Below the pieces are notes generated by a model that was not told the DNA's origin, did no database searches, and saw only the letters and a program-made list of their open reading frames with translations. From positions 1 through 47,645 of the forward strand of contig NZ_QUAB01000035.1 in NCBI RefSeq assembly GCF_003387575.1: a stretch of 47,645 nt of DNA, given 5' to 3'. The position numbers were made by a program, and so were the translations under genes. Positions 1-6,137 of the stretch are shown here, one piece after another; positions within the stretch are counted from its first letter, which is position 1; each line of letters starts with the position of its first letter. The DNA is from Microbacterium bovistercoris. GTDB lineage: Bacteria; Actinomycetota; Actinomycetes; Actinomycetales; Microbacteriaceae.

Positions 1-29
1 CGGAACTCACGGGGATAGGGCTTGGGCAT
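1..29 (-). CDS. Transposase OrfA, N-terminal fragment (runs off window)
   Basis: Only the first nine or ten codons are present, reading MPKPYPREFR, which matches the usual N-terminus of IS3-family OrfA proteins. These bind the IS ends and work with the OrfB integrase core made by frameshifting. The start is supported by GGGAGG about 8 nt upstream. The remainder lies outside the window, so intactness cannot be judged. Confidence 0.6.
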
Positions 30-97
30 GATGACATCCTCCCAGCGGCACCAGTCGGCACCACAGATCAGGTGTCACCTATCCGTGCAGCAGACCC
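1..97 (-). mobile_element. End of an IS3-family-like insertion sequence (enters from left edge)
   Basis: On the minus strand a good ribosome binding site (GGGAGG) precedes an ATG at 29 whose first codons read MPKPYPREFR. That is the characteristic start of OrfA transposases of actinobacterial IS3-family elements. The same strand just upstream carries the broken permease gene of the left bacteriocin cassette. Homology to the intact paralogue (8415-9488) stops near position 95, so the IS end lies roughly between 60 and 97. The exact terminal inverted repeat and target duplication cannot be fixed because only one end is in view. The IS3 assignment rests on ten residues and is a recognition, not a search result. 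Confidence 0.6.
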
Positions 98-506
98 CTT
101 TGAGCACGGCATCGGGTACCAGCACTCCCGCGTTATTCGCGTTCGTTCCCAGAACCGCGCTCAGGCCGTGTGTCGATTCAAAGAGCGGAAGCGGCGCAGA
201 CGGCAGCAGGGTCAGCGCAAGAGTGGTGTTCGTATTACGGAGCGCCCCAGCGGCTTCGATTCCGGGCACGTCGTCGAGCGCTTCGCATGCCTCTCCGTTC
301 ACATGGCCTGTTGAGGCGATGGTGAGGACCGCGGCACCAGAGGACTTGTACTTGTGGGCCTCATCGATGATCCGCACAGTCGTCAGCGCATCTGTGACGA
401 CGATACCTCCGAGTGCGGCGGCTGCAAGCATGGCGAAAAGGATCGTGCGACCGGCTCCGGTGAGAACATCTCGAACGGCCTCGCGAAAGAGCGAGGCCAT
501 TCTCAT
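75..506 (-). pseudogene. MacB-like ABC permease of left cassette, truncated by IS
   Basis: The 143-residue reading frame is the N-terminal part of a permease homologous to the intact 357-residue protein at 8415-9488. Both have an N-terminal transmembrane helix (about residues 17-40), then shared segments such as GEACEAL and SGAA/AAVLT. Similarity persists to about residue 137, where the paralogue continues for another 220 residues and three membrane helices, while this frame goes straight to a stop six codons later. The transposase start lies just beyond. The gene overlaps the upstream ATPase by ATGA, so it was the last gene of the operon. Loss of the C-terminal helices should leave no working transporter unless another permease substitutes. 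Confidence 0.8.
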
Positions 507-1123
507 GATCGCTCCGCAGCGAAGGCGAATTGCGTGAGATCGAGGTGGTCAGTACACGCATCCCGTGTGCTCGCATCGTGAGTTGCGATGAGGACGATCC
601 GCCCTCCTGCGGCGAGCTGACCGATGATGTCGTTGATTTGACGAGCGGTCGCGTGGTCGAGTTGCGCGGTGGGTTCATCGACGAGGAGTAGTTGGGGGTC
701 AGCAGCCACGCCGCGCGCCAACATCAGGCGCTGTGCCTCACCTCCGGACAAGGACGAGAAAGCCCTCTCTGCCGTGTGCGCAAGCTGGAAGCTCACCAAC
801 AGGGACATCGCCGCCACTTCCGCGTCCCGAACAGTCATGCCGGAAACGAGGTATGGGTGGGCCACATGGTCGAGCGCAGATCTCTGCGGCATTCCATGAG
901 GGCTCTGGAACACCCAATTCACCTTTTTGATGCCCTCGAGGTTCACGGCCCCTTCATCGGGGGCCTCCCAGCCCGCGATGATGCTGAGCAGGGTGCTCTT
1001 TCCGGATCCAGAAGGACCCGTCAGCGCATACGTTCGCTCAGGAAGGAAGGCGGCCGACAGCTCTCGAAACAGCCACGGATTATCGCCGTATCGATGCCCG
1101 AGACCCTGCACCTCTACGCGCAT
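503..1123 (-). CDS. ABC transporter ATP-binding protein (left bacteriocin cassette)
   Basis: This 206-residue protein is a stand-alone ATPase subunit of the MacB/LolD type. Walker A GPSGSGKST is at residues 36-44, the Q-loop glutamine near 73, signature LSGGEA at 125-130, Walker B LLLVDE at 145-150 and the switch histidine at 182. All motifs are intact. It overlaps the downstream permease by ATGA and the upstream adaptor by about 10 nt, indicating one translationally coupled operon. Its paralogue at 7804-8415 has the same motifs at the same residue numbers. With the permease and adaptor it would form a MacAB-like complex that protects against, or handles, the lactococcin-972-like peptide. The role is inferred from context. 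Confidence 0.85.
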   Translation of the reverse strand: MRVEVQGLGHRYGDNPWLFRELSAAFLPERTYALTGPSGSGKSTLLSIIAGWEAPDEGAVNLEGIKKVNWVFQSPHGMPQRSALDHVAHPYLVSGMTVRDAEVAAMSLLVSFQLAHTAERAFSSLSGGEAQRLMLARGVAADPQLLLVDEPTAQLDHATARQINDIIGQLAAGGRIVLIATHDASTRDACTDHLDLTQFAFAAERS

Positions 1124-2163
1124 GACGCAGGTGCCTCAAGCCGGACGAACTCGGGCACTTCTTCGACATCGAACTGTACGACCGTTCGGCCCAACTGCGA
1201 GGTGACGATGCGCACTGCATAGGTCGCCCACTTGTTGCCTACGCATCCGTCAACTCCGGCGGTGATCAGTATCGCCGAGGGCGGCAGCGACGCCAGGGGC
1301 ACGGGATCTACCAGCGATACCGTGGCGGCGAGCTCGATGGGCGCCGTGCCTTCTGCATCGGCCTTTGCTGTCGAGTAGGACGGTGCCTCTAGGATCACCG
1401 CGATGGCCTCCGAAGGTATCGATAGATCCGCAGACAGAGCGACTTCGACGCCATCGATCGTGAGTACTCGTGCCCCCGGGAGCAGTCCGGCTGGCTCCTC
1501 TGCGAACGAAGCGCTGGCACCACCGTCGGCCGCGACAATGGGAGCGTCCTGTTCCACCCGGTGGCCCACCAACGCGCGACAGGCAGCGATTGTCAAGGTA
1601 GGTGAAGGCATCCACATGAAGTCGGCCACAGTGACGGCGTTCACCTGCGAGGCAACCCCCGCCCGCTTCAAGAGTTCTCGGACCGCCTTGAGGTCTCGCT
1701 GCTTGAAGGTCTCGCCCGAAGTCGTCGTGAAGCCGAGCCTGTGCAGCTCGGTCTTGAGCGCGGCGACGTCAGGACCACTGTCGCCGAGGCCGAAGTCTCG
1801 CCAAAGCGGCGACGCGAGGCTCAGCAGGACGATCGGCCGATCATCGATGCTGTGTACAGACGTCCCCGAGGAGATCGTTGAGCCGGCCGTGCAGGAAGAG
1901 GACGTGACGACCCCCGCCGCCTGGCTCAGCAGGTCGATGTCGTCGGCGTGCTTCACGGTGACGCGCACGCTGTGCTCGTCGGTCGAATCTTCCAACACCA
2001 CAGGCGTGTCCGTGATCGTCTTCGACGCGGCAAGCGTAGGGGGAGTGATCGGATGCAAGACGAAGAACGCGCCGATGACTCCTGCGCCCGCCATGCTTGC
2101 CAGCGTCAGCAGACCAATCGCCCATGCTCTCCAATTCGTCCGTTGCTTCTTCCGTTCAGTCAT
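1114..2163 (-). CDS. Membrane-anchored adaptor with peptidoglycan-binding domain (left cassette)
   Basis: The 349-residue protein has one N-terminal transmembrane helix (about 14-36) and a large extracytoplasmic part. Residues about 119-170 (SPLWRDFGLGDSGPDV...) match the PG_binding_1 fold found in actinobacterial MacA/HlyD-like adaptors that sit beside MacB-type ABC genes. The ATG at 2163 was chosen because it overlaps the stop of the upstream lipoprotein gene as ATGA, and the longer frame adds only 12 unlikely residues. The paralogue at 6770-7813 shares the helix, the WRD motif and a domain near residue 250 (GARVLTIDGVEVALS). It probably links the inner-membrane transporter to the cell wall. 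Substrate unknown. Confidence 0.8.
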   Translation of the reverse strand: MTERKKQRTNWRAWAIGLLTLASMAGAGVIGAFFVLHPITPPTLAASKTITDTPVVLEDSTDEHSVRVTVKHADDIDLLSQAAGVVTSSSCTAGSTISSGTSVHSIDDRPIVLLSLASPLWRDFGLGDSGPDVAALKTELHRLGFTTTSGETFKQRDLKAVRELLKRAGVASQVNAVTVADFMWMPSPTLTIAACRALVGHRVEQDAPIVAADGGASASFAEEPAGLLPGARVLTIDGVEVALSADLSIPSEAIAVILEAPSYSTAKADAEGTAPIELAATVSLVDPVPLASLPPSAILITAGVDGCVGNKWATYAVRIVTSQLGRTVVQFDVEEVPEFVRLEAPASCA

Positions 2164-2789
2164 TGTGTGCTGAGATCGACATCCGGATTCGCACTGCATG
2201 CGCGCAGTCCGTCAATTCCGGTATCCGGCTCCAGGTAGGGGAAGGACTGCTGGGGGGCATCTTTGAGATAGTCCTCAGCGGTGTAGTCACCAGCAACTAC
2301 GCTGTTCCGAATAAGACACTGGACCACACGCTCCTCCGCCGGTGTGTTGTCCGGGTTCGACGCAAGCTGACGCCGTAGGTGGTTGAGCCACGTCTCGCCG
2401 CTCTCGTCCTCGCACGCGGGGAGAAGAGCGTTGGCCTCGTCTCCACTGAGAGAACCCGTGTCGACTTCATAACCGCCGTCATCAAGGAACCCCTTGAAGG
2501 TCATGCCTTTGCTTTCCACGCACTTGGAGATGCGAGTGGCGACCTCCGCCCACTCTTCGTCGGTGATTTCCTGATCAGCAATCACTTCATGCACAAAGTC
2601 CGACTCGCTTTCATTCCATGCCTGCTCGAATTCACTCTTGTACGCGCCTGAAAAGGAGGGCATCTTTGGATCCATCGACGTCTTTGTGTTCGCAGGGGTT
2701 ACTGTGCCGGAGCAGGCAGCGAGCAGCACCGCGCACAACAGCATGGCAAGAGTGCTGGCAAGTCGTAGGCGGAAGGATTTCAGGGACAC
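2160..2789 (-). CDS. Lactococcin-cassette lipoprotein, candidate immunity/accessory factor
   Basis: A signal peptide ends in the lipobox LLAAC (Cys about residue 26), so the 209-residue product is predicted to be a surface lipoprotein. The mature part has no family I recognise, but it is clearly homologous to the lipoprotein in the mirror cassette (6138-6773). Shared features include MPSFSG/MPTFTG, several conserved cysteines and CLIRN..VA.DYTAE.YL.D. The GTG at 2789 is preferred over the ATG at 2801 because GGAG lies 6 nt before it, within the alternative start. The gene sits between the bacteriocin gene and the ABC genes, which suggests immunity or peptide handling. This is inference only. 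Confidence 0.75.
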   Translation of the reverse strand: MSLKSFRLRLASTLAMLLCAVLLAACSGTVTPANTKTSMDPKMPSFSGAYKSEFEQAWNESESDFVHEVIADQEITDEEWAEVATRISKCVESKGMTFKGFLDDGGYEVDTGSLSGDEANALLPACEDESGETWLNHLRRQLASNPDNTPAEERVVQCLIRNSVVAGDYTAEDYLKDAPQQSFPYLEPDTGIDGLRACSANPDVDLSTQ

Positions 2790-2829
2790 GTACTTCTCCA
2801 TTTCAGGGCCTGAATGCGACCATGTCGGG

Positions 2830-2862
2830 CGGTGTCGCCGCGGTGCTGTTGCGGCGACACCG
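2830..2862 (-). terminator. Strong hairpin between bacteriocin gene and downstream operon
   Basis: Perfect 12-bp GC-rich inverted repeat: CGGTGTCGCCGC at 2830-2841, loop of 9 nt, GCGGCGACACCG at 2851-2862. It lies between the bacteriocin stop codon and the lipoprotein start. There is no clear T-run, so it may be a partial terminator or mRNA-stability hairpin that favours the peptide transcript over the downstream genes. The mirror cassette has no such element. Confidence 0.65.
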
Positions 2863-2876
2863 GGTCTGCTGATGGA

Positions 2877-3173
2877 TCAGTACACGTACCAGTAAGCCTT
2901 GTTGCCGGAGAGCGTCTTTGCTTGTGAAGCGTACGACCACACGTTTCCGGACGTGCGGCCCGACCGAACTAGTCCGTTGGCGTTCGACACGGAGGAACGG
3001 TGATCGGCGCCATGGAAGAAATCGGAGTAGTTCCGGTCTGACACTCCGTAACTCCAGATTCCGCCGCTGGGGTAGGCGATGGTTGCGCTAGCGGCCACCG
3101 CAGACCCCAGCACCAGCGCGCTAGCCAGTCCAGCAGAGACCCCCAGGCGGATCAGTGTCTTCTTGATCGTCAC
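2877..3173 (-). CDS. Lactococcin 972 family bacteriocin (left cassette)
   Basis: The 98-residue precursor has a Sec signal peptide ending in AASA (about residue 30) and a mature part of about 68 residues. The mature part shows the family pattern: GGIWSYGV near the start, a central YS.FFHG..HRSSVSN block and the C-terminal SGNKAYWYVY. Lactococcin 972 is a Sec-secreted, non-pore-forming peptide that binds lipid II and blocks septum formation in related bacteria. The start is a GTG with GGAGG 10 nt upstream; an out-of-frame ATG just before it stops at once. It is the first gene of the minus-strand cassette and has a paralogue of the same length at 5834-6130. Confidence 0.88.
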   Translation of the reverse strand: MTIKKTLIRLGVSAGLASALVLGSAVAASATIAYPSGGIWSYGVSDRNYSDFFHGADHRSSVSNANGLVRSGRTSGNVWSYASQAKTLSGNKAYWYVY

Positions 3174-3217
3174 ATTGCATCATCCTCCGTGTCATACGGT
3201 CGCCTACTTGGCGGTCC

Positions 3218-3230
3218 GTCCTGGAAGGAT
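3218..3230 (-). promoter_or_regulatory. Motif shared by both bacteriocin promoters (left copy)
   Basis: Reading on the minus strand this is ATCCTTCCAGGAC. It overlaps the predicted -10 box of the left bacteriocin gene and matches ATCATTCCAGTAC at 5760-5772, which overlaps the -10 of the right bacteriocin gene, at 11 of 13 positions. It is a candidate operator for one of the two TetR-type regulators between the cassettes. Confidence 0.4.
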
Positions 3231-3255
3231 ACGATAGGTAGTGTAAAGAAGGCAA
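3226..3255 (-). promoter_or_regulatory. Predicted promoter of left bacteriocin operon
   Basis: On the minus strand a -35-like TTGCCT (3255-3250) is followed after 18 nt by a -10-like TATCCT (3231-3226), about 50 nt before the GTG start. The spacing equals that of the predicted right-cassette promoter (5746-5775). Assignment is by eye. Confidence 0.4.
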
Positions 3256-3334
3256 TCCCTGCGGTGTGTGTGCCCGGTCAGGCGCTCGCACTGTCCAATG
3301 GCGACTCGCTGCCGGGGCGCTGAGCAGAGTCAGA

Positions 3335-3934
3335 TCATTTCGCTGGTGGTGCCCCGAGGAAGGCGCACACTGCATCGACGATGCTACGAGCGAATCCATC
3401 GTTGAGAGGTGCGTCGATGGGGAGCAGCACCCTGCTGATGACAGGGCCGTTTAGCATGTCGCAGACCGCTTCGAGCTGTAGATCCGTCGCCGGGCTGATC
3501 TCGCCACGTTCGACTGCCGCGGTGATCACGCGTCGCACGTGTGCGCGGCGGGGAAGCACGAATTGATCGCGATAGATGTCGTGGACGCTGGGGTCATTCG
3601 CGATCTCTTCGAAGAGACCGGCAAGCGTCTTCGACACCAGCGGAGACGCCATCATTTTGACGTGGTCCACCTGCATCGCCAGGAGGTCGCCACGTAGTGA
3701 GCCCGTGTTCGCCTCCGGTCCTGCGCCGAAGTTCTCGTCGAGAATCTCGAGCACCAAGTGCGCGATGCTCGGGTATCGCCGGTAGAACGTGGGGCGCGTC
3801 GTGCCGACCTCCGTGGCCAGGCCATCGACGCTCAGCTTTGAGTAGCCATCGGTAGCCATGGTGCGTGCCGCAGTCTTCTTAATCGCGTCCGTGATGTCTG
3901 TAGCGCGAGGCCGTCCTGGCTTCTTCGAAGGCAT
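3335..3934 (-). CDS. TetR family transcriptional regulator
   Basis: The 199-residue protein begins MPSKKPGRPR and has a typical TetR helix-turn-helix at about residues 25-56, with VDGLATEVG followed by the recognition helix TTRPTFYRRYPS. The C-terminal half resembles the TetR_C_11 ligand-binding type seen in many actinobacterial regulators. The ATG at 3934 fits the conserved start of the DNA-binding domain, and a -10-like box lies 7 nt upstream, so a leaderless mRNA is possible. It is divergent from the AvrD-family gene and next to the left bacteriocin operon. It is therefore a likely repressor of one or both. Its ligand could be the AvrD product, but nothing in the sequence proves that. Confidence 0.85.
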   Translation of the reverse strand: MPSKKPGRPRATDITDAIKKTAARTMATDGYSKLSVDGLATEVGTTRPTFYRRYPSIAHLVLEILDENFGAGPEANTGSLRGDLLAMQVDHVKMMASPLVSKTLAGLFEEIANDPSVHDIYRDQFVLPRRAHVRRVITAAVERGEISPATDLQLEAVCDMLNGPVISRVLLPIDAPLNDGFARSIVDAVCAFLGAPPAK

Positions 3935-3937
3935 GGC

Positions 3938-3949
3938 GATAACGGTATC
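3938..3949. promoter_or_regulatory. Candidate TetR operator in the divergent tetR/avrD region
   Basis: GATAACGGTATC is a near-palindrome (5 of 6 base pairs) that covers the -10-like TACCGT of the minus-strand tetR gene and lies about 70 nt upstream of the avrD-like gene. That position suits autorepression. The half-site is short, so chance is possible. Confidence 0.35.
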
Positions 3950-4004
3950 AGCACGACTTGTCGAGACTGGCTGTGCGGGCCACGGATAGATACGCGAGAC
4001 TCTG

Positions 4005-4010
4005 TATTGT
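4005..4010 (+). promoter_or_regulatory. -10 box for leaderless avrD-like gene
   Basis: TATTGT is followed by exactly 6 nt and then the ATG at 4017, and no ribosome binding site is visible. The layout matches the leaderless -10/start arrangement of several other genes in this window and supports the chosen start. No good -35 is seen, as might be expected for a regulated promoter. Confidence 0.4.
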
Positions 4011-4016
4011 TTCTGC

Positions 4017-4970
4017 ATGGGCTCTAAGGCATCCTCCCTGAGGAACGCGATCAGTCACGAACTTCCGTTGAGCCTCGTTGAAGTGTTGGGACCGGAGGCC
4101 CGCCGCTACTTTGCGTCGGGCTACCGCGACGTTCGGCATCGCGTATCCGAAGGGCCATCGCGGCAAGGCGACGAGATTCACGCGGTGTATGCGGTCGAGT
4201 ATCCCGATGACTGGTCGCGCGAGGTTGACGATGCGCCTCGCACTCCCCACCTGAGCACGATCGATGCGGCTCTCATGACGCTGCAGGGCATCGAAGCAGT
4301 CGGTCTTCCTCTTGGGGGAGCAGCGGGGTTCTGGGTTCGTTCTCTGGCGATGCACGCCGGTTCAGTGGCGTGGGAAGATCTTTCCTCTGTGCCGGTCGCG
4401 TTGCGCACCGATCCGCAGGTGGATGCGTCGGAACGCCGGGCTCTCAAGGGGAATGTGGGCAACATCAAGGTTGAGTGTGTCTTGGAAGCGAGCGACCGGT
4501 CCGGGCTCGCCGCTGAGGCCGCGGAACGGAGCACGGTCTACCGCGACGGATATCGCGAGGCCCGCACATCCTCGCTTGTCACGGCATACGATCCGACTGC
4601 GCGCGTGATGCGAAGCGCGCACCGAACCACCGGTGGCGCGGCAAATCGCGTCTATCGTGGCATCGAGTCGGCCTGGTATCCAGGGCTGACTGTCGTTGAT
4701 TCATTGGTCACAATGGGGCAGTTGGCGCAGGCGGTGATTCTCCTTTCGCGCGGGATCGACCGGGCTGGCTTGGGCACGCTGTGGATGCGGAGCATCAGGT
4801 TCACAGCGGAGCGACCGCCAGCATCACAGCCGCTCGATTGGCGGATCGAGACGGAATTGATTCGAGACCAGGTGGTGGCTCGGGCAGCAAGTGGGTTCCA
4901 CGATGTGCGCGTGTCGTGCAAGGCGACGACTGGTGCCCGCGTCGAGGCGAGACTGGCCTACACGGAGTGA
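4017..4970 (+). CDS. AvrD family protein (syringolide/butanolide-type signal synthase homologue)
   Basis: The 317-residue protein matches the AvrD family. AvrD of Pseudomonas syringae directs synthesis of syringolides, acyl butanolides related to gamma-butyrolactones. Visible family features are ARRYFASGYR near residue 28, PDDWS near 62, PHLSTIDAAL near 77, a W-R-(A)-G block near 105-115, and in the second half ESAWYPGLTVVDSL and TLWMRS. The two halves repeat the same layout (YxxGYR ... P.L...D.L), as in a double-hotdog fold. It starts at an ATG with no Shine-Dalgarno and stops 6 nt before the receptor-like tetR gene, so the two form an operon. AfsA and ScbA play the same role beside ArpA/ScbR in Streptomyces. 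Product and substrate here are unknown. Confidence 0.75.
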   Translation: MGSKASSLRNAISHELPLSLVEVLGPEARRYFASGYRDVRHRVSEGPSRQGDEIHAVYAVEYPDDWSREVDDAPRTPHLSTIDAALMTLQGIEAVGLPLGGAAGFWVRSLAMHAGSVAWEDLSSVPVALRTDPQVDASERRALKGNVGNIKVECVLEASDRSGLAAEAAERSTVYRDGYREARTSSLVTAYDPTARVMRSAHRTTGGAANRVYRGIESAWYPGLTVVDSLVTMGQLAQAVILLSRGIDRAGLGTLWMRSIRFTAERPPASQPLDWRIETELIRDQVVARAASGFHDVRVSCKATTGARVEARLAYTE

Positions 4971-4976
4971 CGCGGG

Positions 4977-5549
4977 ATGACCCGGGCAGCTCATAGTCGG
5001 CTAGTGCGAGCAGGTGCGGAGTACCTGCTCGCCGTTCCCTATTCGGCAGCATCGCTGGAAGGGTTCTCGCTCACATCGTCCATCTCGAAGGGTGAGGTCG
5101 TCGAAGCGTTTGATGACGTGCATTCGCTGGGCACGGCCATTCTGGACCACGAACGCATGGCGTTGCACGCGGTACAGGATCGAATCATGAGGTCGACCGG
5201 GACCCCCTTGGAGAAACTTCGGGTCGGGTTCGCGGCCACAGGGGCACTGCTGGCCGACGACGTTGTTGTCCGCGCAGCTTTCCGGCTGGCGATGGAGTCT
5301 CGAGAGGCATTCCCTGAGCGTCGGCTTGATCCGTTCCGGACATGGAGGGGCTTCGTTGGCGAGCGGTTGGCAGAGGCGGAGCACGCCGGTCTTCTCAGGA
5401 CGGGTCTCGACTTGTTGGGGGTGGGCGAATTGCTCGTCACTGCCGGGATGGGCATCCGAGATCTCATCTTCATGCACGGTTTGTGGGATGAGGCGGAGGA
5501 GCGGCTGCACAATGCCGTCACCTGTGTGATCTCGCTGATCCGGGCGTAA
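4977..5549 (+). CDS. ScbR/ArpA-like TetR regulator (butyrolactone-receptor-like)
   Basis: The 190-residue protein has a short, somewhat degenerate N-terminal DNA-binding region (ISKGEVVEAFDDVHSLGTAIL, about 36-57) that corresponds to the TetR recognition helix. Its ligand domain has features typical of gamma-butyrolactone receptors: LADDVVVRAAFRLA (about 92-105), then a FRTWRGFVGERLAEAEHAGLLRTG stretch and GVGELLVTAGMGI. The ATG at 4977 follows a GGAG and lies 6 nt after the avrD-like stop. Co-transcription of a signal synthase homologue with a receptor-like repressor is the usual layout of butanolide quorum-sensing modules. The weak helix-turn-helix could mean altered DNA specificity or loss of binding. 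Confidence 0.7.
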   Translation: MTRAAHSRLVRAGAEYLLAVPYSAASLEGFSLTSSISKGEVVEAFDDVHSLGTAILDHERMALHAVQDRIMRSTGTPLEKLRVGFAATGALLADDVVVRAAFRLAMESREAFPERRLDPFRTWRGFVGERLAEAEHAGLLRTGLDLLGVGELLVTAGMGIRDLIFMHGLWDEAEERLHNAVTCVISLIRA

Positions 5550-5689
5550 TTGATGGCGACGCGGTCGATGAAAGCGTCCACCGGGCGACAACCCAACTGA
5601 GGCAACGTGGGGTCAGCATGACCTTGCCCGGGGTAGAGCGCCGACTGCTCCAGCCAAGCTGCATAGTGCGCTTGCCGGCCGCCCGGGCA

Positions 5690-5709
5690 GTGAGCGGCGC
5701 TCCGCTCAC
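5690..5709 (+). terminator. Hairpin downstream of avrD-tetR operon
   Basis: GTGAGCGG-CGCT-CCGCTCAC is a perfect 8-bp stem with a 4-nt loop, 140 nt after the receptor gene stop. No T-run follows. The rest of 5550-5745 holds no gene I can support. Confidence 0.45.
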
Positions 5710-5745
5710 GACTGCATCGCTCTGTGTGTGAGAGATAGCAAATGA

Positions 5746-5775
5746 TTGCGAACGCATAAATCATTCCAGTACAGT
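5746..5775 (+). promoter_or_regulatory. Predicted promoter of right bacteriocin operon
   Basis: TTGCGA (5746-5751) and TACAGT (5770-5775) are separated by 18 nt, about 60 nt before the bacteriocin start. A TTCCA...TGGAA inverted repeat with 8-nt spacing (5764-5781) covers the -10. The element resembles the left-cassette promoter in spacing and in the shared motif. Confidence 0.4.
5760..5772 (+). promoter_or_regulatory. Motif shared by both bacteriocin promoters (right copy)
   Basis: ATCATTCCAGTAC, 11 of 13 identical to the motif upstream of the left bacteriocin gene (3218-3230, minus), and likewise overlapping the -10 box. Candidate operator for co-regulation of the two diverging cassettes. 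Confidence 0.4.
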
Positions 5776-5833
5776 GTGGAACGATAATCAGGTGCCCGGA
5801 TTCAGACTGGTCACATCGATCGGAGGAGATCTC

Positions 5834-6130
5834 ATGAAGCGTGGCACCAAGCTCATCGCTGCGTCAGCACTCGCGCTGGCAATGGCTGTCGGAAGTGTTA
5901 CGGCCGCGAACGCGACGACCGAGTACGTCGGCGGAGGTACTTGGCAGTACTGGGTGGACTACGGCACGGACACCAACTATTCCGGCTACTACCACGGTTC
6001 CGCCTACCACCGTGCATCCGTTTCGAACGGGACGGGAACTGTGCGAGAGTATGCGAACGCAGGATCCTGGGCGCGGGCCATGCAGTCAGCCGCTGCATGG
6101 GGGAACAAGGCGTACTGGTGGAAGGAATGA
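5834..6130 (+). CDS. Lactococcin 972 family bacteriocin (right cassette)
   Basis: The 98-residue precursor starts at the ATG at 5834, which follows GGAGGAGATCTC. The longer upstream frame has no such site. The signal peptide ends at TAANA (about residue 27). The mature peptide of about 71 residues has GGGTWQYWV, a central NYSGYYHGSAYHRASVSN block and the terminal GNKAYWWKE, all family hallmarks. It is a paralogue of the left peptide but quite diverged, so the two may differ in target range or immunity partner. The lipoprotein gene starts 8 nt after its stop, with no hairpin in between, unlike the left cassette. Confidence 0.9.
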   Translation: MKRGTKLIAASALALAMAVGSVTAANATTEYVGGGTWQYWVDYGTDTNYSGYYHGSAYHRASVSNGTGTVREYANAGSWARAMQSAAAWGNKAYWWKE

Positions 6131-6137
6131 TCGCCCC

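Noticed and set aside
5550..5745. Gap after the receptor gene, checked for a third small gene
   Set aside because: Short open frames exist on both strands but none has a ribosome site with a recognisable product; only the hairpin at 5690-5709 stands out.
5841..6137. Upstream extension of the right lipoprotein gene
   Set aside because: This stretch encodes the lactococcin-972-like peptide in another frame; the lipoprotein signal peptide begins at the TTG at 6138.
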